From contig CAAEIG010000081.1 in the NCBI GenBank assembly GCA_900755895.1, positions 1 through 64,000 on the forward strand: a DNA stretch of 64,000 nt. Direction: 5' to 3'. Below, one piece after another: positions 24,148 through 32,599 of the stretch (positions are counted from its first letter, which is position 1; each line of letters starts with the position of its first letter). The DNA comes from Clostridia bacterium (GTDB lineage: Bacteria > Bacillota > Clostridia > Oscillospirales > Acutalibacteraceae). The position numbers were made by a program, and so were the translations under genes. The notes under the pieces were generated by a model, which did no database searches, was not told where the DNA came from, and was given only the letters and a program-made list of their open reading frames with translations.

Positions 24148-25581
24148 ATGGAAGCATCCAAACAAGAGATTTCCAACCAGTTTTTAGGCACCGAGCCCGT
24201 GGGAAAACTCATGGGCAAGTACGGAGTGCCCTGTATCATTTCCCTGTTAGTGGGAGCGCTTTACAATATTGTCGACCAGATTTTTATAGCCAATGCCAGC
24301 TACTTAGGTTCCTATGGAAATGCAGCCAATACGGTGGTGTTTCCCTTGACCGTGGTGGCATTGGCGATTGCGGTGATGATCGGGGACGGTTGCTGTGCTT
24401 TTGTCAGTTTGAGTCTTGGCCGTGGAGAGTTGAACCATGCTAAGCGCAGTGTGGGAAATGCCATTGTGCTCAGTGTGGCCTGCGGATTGGTACTGATGGT
24501 GATTTATTTGGTATTTCAAACCCAAATAATCGCCATGTTTGGCGGTACAGTCAACCAAGAAACTTTTGTCTGTTCTCAGGAATACTTTTTCTATATCACC
24601 TTGGGAATTCCATTTTATATGTTTGGTCAGGCAATGAACCCTGTGATTCGGGCGGACGGCAGCCCCAAATTTGCCATGATTTCCACTTTGGCAGGGGCTA
24701 TTGCCAATACCATTTTGGATCCCATTTTTATCTATACATTTCACTGGGGCATGATGGGGGCTGCTGTGGCCACAGTGATCGGCCAAATCCTTACTGCATT
24801 GCTGGCAGTGTGGTATATTCTCCACATGAAAGTTATCAAGCCCCGTATGGGGGATTTTGTCATAGAACGCTATGTGGTAGGACGGGCGCTGCTTATGGGT
24901 GTCACCAGCTTTTTCTCTCAAATATCACTGGTGGCAGCCATGGCGGCCATCAATAATATGCTACAGCTCTATGGAGCGGCAGATCCCATTTTTGGACAGA
25001 CGCAATACGCTCAGATTCCTATGGCTGTGGTTGGAATCGTAATGAAATTTTTTCAGATCGTCATTTCAGTGGTTGTCGGCATGGCAGCCGGCTGTATCCC
25101 CATAGTCGGGTTCAATATGGGTGCTGAAAAGTACCTTCGTGTCCGCCAGCTGCTCACGTATCTCTTGTTGGCGGAGGCTCTTGTGGGTTTTATTGCGTTG
25201 ATTCTGGTGGAGTGTTTTCCAAAGCAATTGATCTCTCTGTTTGGTGCTGCAAATGAAAGCGCCTATTACACGGAATTTGCCATTTTGGCTTTCCGCACCT
25301 ATCTTTGTATGGTGGTTCTGGCCTGTGTGAATAAAGCCTGTTTTATTTTCCTGCAAGCCATGGGCAAGGCGGTGGCTTCCACAGCGTTATCCATGATTCG
25401 AGAGGTGGTCTTCGGTGTGGGATTCGCACTGTTGTTACCGGTATTTTTTGGACTGAACGGGGTGCTTTACTCCATGCCGGTCTCCGATATCCTCACTTTT
25501 TTGGTTGCCTTGGTACTGATCGTGCATACCTATCGCCAGCTTGATGGAAAAATTCCCATGCGCACAGGACAGAACACTTGA
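24148..25581 (+). CDS. MATE-family efflux transporter (MepA-like)
   Basis: The 477-residue protein has 12 predicted helices. The N-terminus FLGTEPVGKLMGKYGVPCII and VDQIFIANASYLG followed by GNAANTVVFPL are characteristic of the MepA-type MATE branch. YMFGQAMNPVIRADGSPKFA in the first bundle is also conserved. The ATG follows GAAAGGA and lies downstream of the two loop-sharing terminators. It is convergent with deoB and I see no clear terminator in the 49-bp gap. Substrates are probably cationic drugs or dyes. Confidence 0.94.
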   Translation: MEASKQEISNQFLGTEPVGKLMGKYGVPCIISLLVGALYNIVDQIFIANASYLGSYGNAANTVVFPLTVVALAIAVMIGDGCCAFVSLSLGRGELNHAKRSVGNAIVLSVACGLVLMVIYLVFQTQIIAMFGGTVNQETFVCSQEYFFYITLGIPFYMFGQAMNPVIRADGSPKFAMISTLAGAIANTILDPIFIYTFHWGMMGAAVATVIGQILTALLAVWYILHMKVIKPRMGDFVIERYVVGRALLMGVTSFFSQISLVAAMAAINNMLQLYGAADPIFGQTQYAQIPMAVVGIVMKFFQIVISVVVGMAAGCIPIVGFNMGAEKYLRVRQLLTYLLLAEALVGFIALILVECFPKQLISLFGAANESAYYTEFAILAFRTYLCMVVLACVNKACFIFLQAMGKAVASTALSMIREVVFGVGFALLLPVFFGLNGVLYSMPVSDILTFLVALVLIVHTYRQLDGKIPMRTGQNT

Positions 25582-25630
25582 GCTTCTCTGTTTTCTAGAA
25601 GACGGTGACAAGTCCATACTCTTGGATAAA

Positions 25631-26815
25631 TTATTGCAGCTCTCCCAAGTAAGAAGTTCCGATCTTGGGAAGCTCCACTTGGAAGTTATCCGCAATGGTG
25701 GCTCCCACTGCTGCAAAACTGTCCCCCTGGGGCAAGGGACCGGCATTGGTAAAAGCAGGGGACCAGGCCAACAGGGGAACCATCTCACGGGTGTGGTCGG
25801 TACCGGGAGCCGTGGGATCATTACCGTGATCCGCAGTGATGAGGAGCAGATCTTCGGGGCTCAGCAAGCCCAAAAGCTGCCCTAGTTTTTCGTCAAAGCG
25901 TTCCAGCTCTTGGGCGTAGCCTGCGGGATTGCGGCGGTGTCCCCACAGAGCGTCAAAGTCCACCAGGTTCACGAAACACAGGCCGTGGAAGGGCTCCTGA
26001 GCCAGGGAGATGGTCTGTTCCATGCCGTGAACAGAGCTTTTTGATTTGTGAGCCTGGGTGATCCCTTCGCCGTCAAAGATGTCGTTGATCTTTCCCACGC
26101 TGATCACATCCAAGCCCCCGTCTTTTAGCTTGTTGAGAACTGTGGGGCCAAAGGGTTTCAGGGCGTAGTCGTGACGGTTGCTGGTGCGGACAAAATCGTC
26201 CTTGCAGGTGCCCACGTATGGCCTGGCGATGACCCGTCCCACCTTGTAGGCGTCCTCCATGGTCAGTTCTCGGGCGATCTTGCAGCAGCGGTAGAGTTCC
26301 TCCAGGCCAAAGGTCTCCTCGTGTCCGCAAATTTGCAGCACGGAATCTGCAGAGGTGTACACGATCAGATCCCCGTTCTTCATCTGGTGTTCTCCCAGCT
26401 CTCGGAGAATTTCTGTGCCGCTGGCAGACTTGTTCCCCACCACCTTGTGTCCGGTGCGTCTTTCCAGCTCTTGAATCAACTGGGGTGGGAATCCCGTGTC
26501 TGTAAAAGTCTTGAAAGGCGTGGGAACTTCCAGCCCCATCATCTCCCAGTGACCGGTCATAGTGTCCTTCCCGTTGCTCTTTTCCAGCAGCCTGGTATAG
26601 TATCCGTTGGGATGCTCCACAGGGGGCACATGGCAGATGGGGTGAAGGTTTGCCAGTCCTAAGCGCTGCAGATGGGGGAGCTTCAAACTGTCAACAGCCT
26701 GGGAAAGGTGGCCTAGGGTGTCCACTGCTCCGTCGCCGAAGGCAGAGGCATCGGGCATGGCGCCGATGCCCAGAGAGTCAATGACGATGGTAAAAATGCG
26801 TTTGTACCGATTCAT
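25631..26815 (-). CDS. deoB: Phosphopentomutase
   Basis: The enzyme interconverts ribose/deoxyribose 1- and 5-phosphates in nucleoside breakdown. The 394-residue length matches the family. Metal-site and catalytic motifs include IVIDSLGIGAMPDASAFGD at the N-terminus, GHWEMMGLE, VNLVDFDALWGHRRNP and LITADHGNDPTAPGTDHTRE. The ATG follows GGAGGGACC. It is alone, with its own promoter; no nucleoside phosphorylase or deoxyribose-phosphate aldolase is next to it. Confidence 0.96.
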   Translation of the reverse strand: MNRYKRIFTIVIDSLGIGAMPDASAFGDGAVDTLGHLSQAVDSLKLPHLQRLGLANLHPICHVPPVEHPNGYYTRLLEKSNGKDTMTGHWEMMGLEVPTPFKTFTDTGFPPQLIQELERRTGHKVVGNKSASGTEILRELGEHQMKNGDLIVYTSADSVLQICGHEETFGLEELYRCCKIARELTMEDAYKVGRVIARPYVGTCKDDFVRTSNRHDYALKPFGPTVLNKLKDGGLDVISVGKINDIFDGEGITQAHKSKSSVHGMEQTISLAQEPFHGLCFVNLVDFDALWGHRRNPAGYAQELERFDEKLGQLLGLLSPEDLLLITADHGNDPTAPGTDHTREMVPLLAWSPAFTNAGPLPQGDSFAAVGATIADNFQVELPKIGTSYLGELQ

Positions 26816-26884
26816 AACAGGTCCCTCCATTCACAGCGCTCCTTTTTCAAAGAGGCCGGATTTATACCGACGTTTCGTGATTTT

Positions 26885-26913
26885 AGTGTAGCACATTTCG
26901 GGAGAAGATCCAA
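26885..26913 (-). promoter_or_regulatory. Sigma-A promoter of deoB
   Basis: On the minus strand TTGGAT, 17 bp, TACACT, with a leader of about 62 bases. Confidence 0.55.
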
Positions 26914-26967
26914 GTCCGTCCGGACGTTAGCCTGGGGTCCCCTTTAAAAGGGTGCGGATAAAAAAAG

Positions 26968-26990
26968 AAACCGGCGTATTGCCGGTTTTT
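26968..26990. terminator. Intrinsic terminator downstream of the LytTR pseudogene
   Basis: AAACCGGC-GTATT-GCCGGTTT is flanked by A-run and T-run, so it works in both directions; on the minus strand it follows the response-regulator remnant. Confidence 0.85.
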
Positions 26991-27049
26991 TTGTGTTTCT
27001 GAGAGTTTTCTCTCAGTGGGGCTGCAGCGGAGTACTTACTTTTTTGTCT

Positions 27050-27780
27050 TTACAGGAACTGTTCCCGGAGCTTCCGGAAGTTCCAGGTGGATTGCGCGGT
27101 GACAAAGGAGTGATAGTTCCGGCGGCTCACTGGCAGGACGCCGCCTTTTTTTAAAATGACAACTTCCTTTCCCAGAGAGGATACCCAGTCCAGATTGACC
27201 AAGATTCCCCAATGACACTGAAAAAACCGTCCGTCCTGAGGCAAGCGTTCCTTGAGCATTTCCAGGGACATCCGCAGAGAATACCGTTTCTCCATCGTGT
27301 GAATGGACAAGCGGTGATCGCTTACGTCTATATATTGCAGCATATCCACAGGGATTCGAAGCTCCAACTCCGTATCGGTCAGATCCAAAAAGAGGGTGTT
27401 GTTCAGTTTGGCGGTCAGCCGATCCATCAGCCGGTCAAAAGCCTGAACATCCGGGGGAAAGGTTTTAACCAGGAACCCATTGGCCTCCACGTCATATCCC
27501 TCCACAGCGTAACCCGATTCTGTGGTGACAAATACCAGCAGGGCGTTGGAATCTAGAAACCGGAATCTTTTTGCAGTATCCAAACCGTTCAGTTTTTTAT
27601 GAGGATATCTAGAAACACAAGGGCGTATTTTCTTGGCTGAGCTGTATCCAGAAATGCCTCTCCGCTGGAAAAACAATCCACTGTGATAGCGAGGTTGTTG
27701 GCCGCGCCGTATTCGGTGAGAAGGGTGAAAAGCTGCTGCAAATCCTGGGACAAATCGTCAACAATGGCGGCGTGAATTAT
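27050..27780 (-). pseudogene. LytTR-family response regulator, start codon lost and frameshifted
   Basis: The 5' part reads IHAAIVDDLSQDLQQLF and later KYALVFLDILIKN before a TGA. The downstream part, in the -1 frame, reads KLNGLDTAKRF, VFVTTESGYAVEGYDVEANG and then a LytTR DNA-binding domain (DGRFFQCHWGILVNLDWV). Joined, they give a complete receiver-LytTR protein. The break is at a run of six A, where one more A would restore the frame. The expected ATG, seven bases after GAGGTG, is ATA. Both defects support a pseudogene; the A-AAA-AAC sequence followed by TGA could also allow -1 slippage, but the lost start argues against a working gene. The LytTR part could still be made from an internal start. 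Confidence 0.8.
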
Positions 27781-27878
27781 AGTGTTTCACCTCAATCAAA
27801 AAGTTCGATTTATGTAAATTATACTTTATCACAGAAAAGGGGAGAATCCCACTATCGTTTGCGTCAGAATCCAACCGC

Positions 27879-28735
27879 TTGCGGAAAACGTCACTGCTTC
27901 AGGAAGCGGATTCCTTGGAGGACGCTCTTCGAGAAAGCTTGAACCAGGTCGTCAAAGCCGTGGGGGCCGAGGCGGGCACAGTTTGGACGTATAACATCCG
28001 GGGAGATAAGCGGATCTACCCCTCTTTCTGGATTGGTGGAGCGGATCTGACGGGCATGAGTTTGGCTGCTGGCGAAGGCATCGCGGGAACAGTGGTGGAG
28101 CAGGGAAAAACCACAGTGGTCAAGGACTGTCAAAGTGATCCCCGCTGGGCGGGGCGCTTTGACGAGGCTACTGGCTTTGTGACCAGAAGTATGATCTGTG
28201 TGCCCTTGGTGAATCAATACGAGGTTATCGGCTGTATCCAGATCATCAATAAAAAGGATGGCACCTTGTACAACGATGAGGATGTAAGCCTGTGTGAGAA
28301 CCTGGCAATGCTCACCGCTATCGCCATTGACGGCAGAGGCTTGAACCTGGGCATGACCACTGAGAAGCCCGCCATCCTTTCGCTGCGGAATGTGACCAAG
28401 ACCTTTGGGGAAGGGGAGACCAAGCCGCAGATTCTCAAGGGTGTGAACCTCGATGTACGGGAAGGGGAATTCCTGGTGATCTTGGGAGAATCGGGCTGCG
28501 GCAAGTCCACCATGCTGAATATCATCGGCGGTATGGATCAGTTGACCACTGGTACTTTCACCTTTGACGGACAGGATTACTCCCATGTAGACGAGAAAAC
28601 CCTGACCATGTACCGCCGTCATTCCGTGGGCTTCATCTTCCAGGCGTACAACTTGATGCCCACCTTGCTGTTTGTGGATATCCGAGGCTTTACCCCCTTT
28701 GAGTGAGGCGTTGCAGCCGGAGCAGGTGGTGGAGT
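27879..28735 (+). pseudogene. Chimeric remnant: GAF domain, truncated ABC ATPase, class III cyclase start
   Basis: An open frame of 275 codons runs from a GAF domain (SLAAGEGIAGTVVEQGKTTV, MICVPLVNQYEVIGCIQIIN) into a LolD/MacB-like ABC ATPase (Walker A LGESGCGKSTM, Q-loop FIFQAYNLMP). The ATPase stops there, without signature or Walker B, and joins directly to LFVDIRGFTPF, the start of a class III nucleotide cyclase. An extra base after that then shifts SEALQPEQVVE out of frame. The 5' end has in-frame coding-like sequence upstream with no start codon. The most likely origin is deletion across a GAF-ABC gene and a cyclase gene. No working product is expected. Confidence 0.78.
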
Positions 28736-28804
28736 GTGACAAGGAGCCTGCCCCAGGAGGAGAAAATCCTGCTTTGGCTTGAGAAAAAACAGAAGGAGCA
28801 CGTT

Positions 28805-29517
28805 ATGAAGTATTACGGGATACCGGATCTGGAACATGTGTAGCAGTGGGCTACTTTGGAAATCCCCTTTGAATACAATGATTTCATGTGGCCCCAGGTG
28901 TTGGAGGACCCCCAGGAGGTACAGCGCCGGATCCGCTTCATGGTCCATTTTTGGACATCACGGTCCATTCCAGCGACCGGCTCATCCGGGAAGCCAATGA
29001 CCAACGGATTCGTCAAGCCTGTGAGATTTGCTTAAAGCTTGGGGTCAAGGCAATGATCATCCACACAAATTTCATCCCGAATTTCTATGTCAAGACCTAT
29101 CGGGACGGTTGGGTGGATCGCAATGAGGAGTATTTCCGAAAGCTGCTTGAGGATTATCCCTCTCTTTGGATCTATATGGAGAACATGTTTGACGAAGAGC
29201 CGAATTGCTTGGTGAGGCTTGCCCAGCGTATGGAAGGAGAGCGGTTTGCCATTTGTCTGGATCTGGCTCATGCATATCTGTCCAAAATCCCTGTTCTCCA
29301 GTGGCTGGAAGCGTGTAATTCTCACGTGGCGCATTACCATATCAACGACAACCATGGTAAACTGGATGAGCACCTTCCCTTGGGAGAGGGCACAGCGCCT
29401 TGGAAAGAAATCCTTCCTCAAGTAAAGCGGGATGCCACTGTGTTGCTGGAGGTCAACGCTTTGGAAAGCTACCAAAAGTGCCTAGCATTTTTGGATACGG
29501 CATGGGATCGCACATAG
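28805..29517 (+). pseudogene. Sugar phosphate isomerase/epimerase-like TIM barrel, nonsense and frameshift mutated
   Basis: The remnant begins MKYYGIPDLEHV, then a TAG at 28841. The same frame continues IPFEYNDFMWPQVLEDPQEV, then a frameshift near 28945 leads to FLDITVHSSDRL and a long intact 3' part with AMIIHTNFIPNFY, WIYMENMFDEEP, ICLDLAHAYLS and VAHYHINDNHGKLDEHLPLG. These are AP-endonuclease-2/xylose-isomerase-like barrel motifs. About 20 residues also seem missing between HV and IPFEY. A terminator follows at 29535-29571. Loss of function is clear for the full-length enzyme. Confidence 0.82.
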
Positions 29518-29534
29518 CACATAGGGATAAAGAG

Positions 29535-29571
29535 AAAAGCGCCGGACGGGAAGAAATTCCCCCGGCGCTTT
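29535..29571 (+). terminator. Intrinsic terminator after the TIM-barrel remnant
   Basis: AAAGCGCCGG(ACGGG) pairs with (CCC)CCGGCGCTTT, followed by a T-rich stretch. Confidence 0.8.
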
Positions 29572-29700
29572 CACCTTTTATTTGGAGTGGTTTCTGGTAT
29601 TCAAATCCATGGAGGCGCAGAAAACCCCATAATCAAGGAGAGGCGTCCCAAAGAGTGTTGGACCCTTTGTTCCATCTTGAATTTGCTAATATTGCCCATA

Positions 29701-29734
29701 AAAAAAGAGGGCTCCATCTAGGAGCCACCTTTTT
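29701..29734 (-). terminator. Intrinsic terminator of the membrane AraC regulator gene
   Basis: GGCTCC-TAGAT-GGAGCC with flanking A- and T-runs, placed directly at the end of the minus-strand gene. Confidence 0.82.
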
Positions 29735-32136
29735 TATTCTCCGGAGGGATTCCCCTCTTCGTCACGGGATTGTTCTTGTTTTCCCCAAGAGTTGACATAC
29801 TCGCTGGGGGATACGCCGAACACCCGTTTAAATGCCCTGCGGAAGGAGGCATCGCTGGCGTAGCCAGTCTGTTCGGCAATCGTTTTTACGGTTAAGCCGC
29901 CCTGTCTGAGCAGGGTGCAGGCAGCTTCCAACCTGGTCCGCTCCAGCAGGTCCGAGAAAGACAGGCCCAAGTTATCGTGGATAAATTTGTTCAGAGAGGA
30001 TTCACTGCAACCCAGTTTCTCGCACAGGGGCAGCAAGATCAACCCAGGATCACTGTAATTGCGTTGAACAAAATCGAGAATTGCCTGTTTTTTCTCCTCA
30101 GTTTCCTGGCCAGCGCTGAGTCGGAGACTTTGCTGCACAGCCTCTTGTAGGGTCAGCAGATACTGGGAGAGTTCCTCTTCCGAGCCGGGGGTCTCGTGAG
30201 CGTAGAGCAAATTGGCGTCTTTGCCCTCCAGTTGCACTGAGGATAGGCTGCGGATCACACTGCTCTGTACCGCAGTGAAGAAGCTGGTCCGCATGCCCTC
30301 CGATAGCCGAAGCTGCCGGAGATTCTGTTCGTACAGCTCTTGAAGGAAGGCAAGTAGGCCATCCTTGGTGCCGCATTTCAGCAGTTTTGTCAGACGGAGC
30401 TCCTGGTCTATGGTGTAGTGGTAAATTTTCTGCACAGCCGGCAGATCGGCGGAAGTGTAGACGAATTGATCCCGGTCCTTCACTACTCGCAGGGTCAGGT
30501 CCTTACATTGTTGATATCCCACCTGCACATTTTCAGGCAGGCGGAACGGGTCGCTGAGGAAGAAGTCCAAATGGTAGGCCATCTGTCGTTCTACACTGGA
30601 GCCAAGAGAGGCTAGGCGGTTCTCCAACTCTTTGCTGAAGGCCTCTTCATCGCCTTCCTCCAGGATTGCCAGAAATACCAGATTGCTTTTGTCAATGACC
30701 AGCGGGTGCAGATTTTTGCCAGGTTCCGGAAACAGCCCGCTGAGCATGGAGGTCAGGGAGCCCTGGGTGAAGAAGGCGCTCTGCCGGCTTTTGTCCAGTC
30801 CGTGAACATGAAGATACCCGGTGATTAACAGGGCATTTTCCAGCTGGAGTGTACTGGCTTTCAGGTTTTCTTGAAATTCCGGAGAGTCGATGTCGTTTCC
30901 CAGGAAGAGCCGCCACAGCACATCGCGTTCCACCATGCCCCAGCGATCTTTTTCTTTTTCGTGCATGGCAATGTTGGAGGCAACTAGAGCACTCACAGCG
31001 TTTTCGATGAACTTGAAATCATCCTCCGGGTCGAAACGGCCATGGTCGTACACAGAGGTCAGTGAACGGATAATCAATTTGAGGGGGCCGGAATTTCGCT
31101 TTGTCAGCAGGTAGCACAGAAGTAGTCCTAACAACATCAGGCCACCCGCAGCCAGAGCAATGATGGTGCGCACGCTGTATAGCTGGCGGTAGATGGTTTT
31201 TTCCGGGATCACCGAGTAATAGGTCCAGTCCACATAACGGGAGCTGACCATGGTGACCTGGTTGCCCTCAAAAAGAAAGGTATTTTTCTCCTGGTTCTCG
31301 CTGACGGCCAAAAGTCTAGCTAATGTGTCCCCGTCAGAAGGAGGGGAATTTTCTCCCTGAAAACTGGCAACTAGTTCTCCTGTGTGATTGACAATGAAGG
31401 AGGTGCCACTACCTTCCAAAGTCACGTTAGAGAGCGCATCCTTCAGAAAGTTTTGAGAAATCTGCACCAGAATCATGGGCGTTTTGGTGGACCCCATGTA
31501 AGTGTTAAGTCCGGATATATATAATACTTGGGGTTGTACAGGGGAATCGGTGGAGTTCTCCAAAAAGGTGATCCCGTCGTCGGGGGAGTTGAAAATAGCA
31601 AACGTGTCGTAGAAGGTGTTTTCCGTCAGATAATTCTGTAGACTGTCAAACTCCACACGTTTGTCCCCCAATTGGACGATCCCCATATCTTGGGTGTAAC
31701 GCATGGCATTTTGGGCTGAAATGATAAAACAATCTTCTCCCGTACTTCCTGGGAAATAGATCAGCACATTTTCCACGGCACTGTTTACCAGCTCATAGAC
31801 CGGCAAGGATTTTATAGCCTTATATGCCTGGAATACCTCTTCTCCTGTGGTGGAGTCCACTTCCCAAACCTCTTGAAATTCCTTGAGGGTTTCGTTGGAT
31901 TGCAGCGCCAGGGAGATGGACCGCATTTCCTGAAGGCTGGTATCAGTAGTGCTGCGAGTTTGTTCCAACATGTTTGTCACTTGATTGCTCAATTGGTGGG
32001 AAATAATCCCCGCTGAAGAGCCATACACAAAAATCACCAAAAGAAATGGAACAGAAAATACTCCAAAATAAGATAGAAAGTACTTGAGAAAAAAATTGCC
32101 CTTTATTGCCTTAATGCGTGAGACAACTTGTTTCAA
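29734..32136 (-). CDS. Membrane-bound AraC-family transcriptional regulator
   Basis: The 800-residue protein has a transmembrane helix near residues 18-40 (YFLSYFGVFSVPFLLVIFVY), an extracellular sensor of about 270 residues (Cache-like), and a second helix near residue 330 (IIALAAGGLMLLGLLLCYLL). A cytoplasmic linker and a C-terminal AraC double HTH follow (LCEKLGCSESSLNKFIHDNL and TIAEQTGYASDASFRRAFKR). The start is a TTG five bases after GGGGGTGGG. This architecture is commonly paired with sugar ABC transporters, and the divergent operon at 32600-36332 is such a transporter, so it is the likely target. Confidence 0.9.
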   Translation of the reverse strand: MKQVVSRIKAIKGNFFLKYFLSYFGVFSVPFLLVIFVYGSSAGIISHQLSNQVTNMLEQTRSTTDTSLQEMRSISLALQSNETLKEFQEVWEVDSTTGEEVFQAYKAIKSLPVYELVNSAVENVLIYFPGSTGEDCFIISAQNAMRYTQDMGIVQLGDKRVEFDSLQNYLTENTFYDTFAIFNSPDDGITFLENSTDSPVQPQVLYISGLNTYMGSTKTPMILVQISQNFLKDALSNVTLEGSGTSFIVNHTGELVASFQGENSPPSDGDTLARLLAVSENQEKNTFLFEGNQVTMVSSRYVDWTYYSVIPEKTIYRQLYSVRTIIALAAGGLMLLGLLLCYLLTKRNSGPLKLIIRSLTSVYDHGRFDPEDDFKFIENAVSALVASNIAMHEKEKDRWGMVERDVLWRLFLGNDIDSPEFQENLKASTLQLENALLITGYLHVHGLDKSRQSAFFTQGSLTSMLSGLFPEPGKNLHPLVIDKSNLVFLAILEEGDEEAFSKELENRLASLGSSVERQMAYHLDFFLSDPFRLPENVQVGYQQCKDLTLRVVKDRDQFVYTSADLPAVQKIYHYTIDQELRLTKLLKCGTKDGLLAFLQELYEQNLRQLRLSEGMRTSFFTAVQSSVIRSLSSVQLEGKDANLLYAHETPGSEEELSQYLLTLQEAVQQSLRLSAGQETEEKKQAILDFVQRNYSDPGLILLPLCEKLGCSESSLNKFIHDNLGLSFSDLLERTRLEAACTLLRQGGLTVKTIAEQTGYASDASFRRAFKRVFGVSPSEYVNSWGKQEQSRDEEGNPSGE

Positions 32137-32187
32137 ACTTTCCCACCCCCTCGAACCACAAGTTTCACGGTTTCCAAGGCCGTGTTT

Positions 32188-32205
32188 CTACAGGGAACCC
32201 TGTAG
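32188..32205. repeat. Perfect 18-bp palindrome (CTACAGGG/CCCTGTAG)
   Basis: CTACAGGG-AA-CCCTGTAG, only four bases before a second palindrome. It lies about 52 bp upstream of the AraC regulator start and is an operator candidate. Confidence 0.6.
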
Positions 32206-32209
32206 AGTT

Positions 32210-32231
32210 GGAAGTGGGAGCTCCCACTTCC
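32210..32231. repeat. Perfect 22-bp palindrome without spacer
   Basis: GGAAGTGGGAG followed directly by its reverse complement CTCCCACTTCC. It has no T-run, so it looks more like a protein-binding site than a terminator. Confidence 0.65.
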
Positions 32232-32599
32232 AGAAGGATCTTTGGCTGTTTGTTGGACCGGAACCTGTGTTCCGTTGTGAAAAAAAGACAAAAGATGAAA
32301 CGTATTATTTATAATCATATCAGTTTTGTCTTGGAAAAACAACATGGTTCCAAGAAAAAAGTATGGGCTTCAAGCAAAATCGTATGGTCAAATTTAAAAT
32401 TGTACGCCGGGAAATGAAGCAAAATGACCAAAAAGCTTGTTCGTAAATGATATTGTCTGTTTATTTTTTGTTCCTCTTTGGCTATGATGAAATTGACGAA
32501 AGGAAATGCCCGCACAACTTCGGATGTTCCTTTGACGAAAAGGGAAGTCCGTGAGAGGGGAATTTCTGATGAATCTACTTTCGAGGAGGAGGGAAGCCT

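Larger units (their letters stand above)
32137..32599. other. 463-bp divergent control region between AraC regulator and sugar ABC operon
   Basis: It holds two adjacent perfect palindromes (32188-32231) near the regulator gene, an A/T-rich stretch at 32290-32480, and two copies of TTGACGAAA at 32493 and 32532, 39 bp apart, close to the permease start. These direct repeats have the spacing of about four helical turns and could bind an AraC dimer. I see TATGAT at 32483 as a possible -10 for the permease operon but no convincing -35. No gene is seen in it. Confidence 0.5.
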
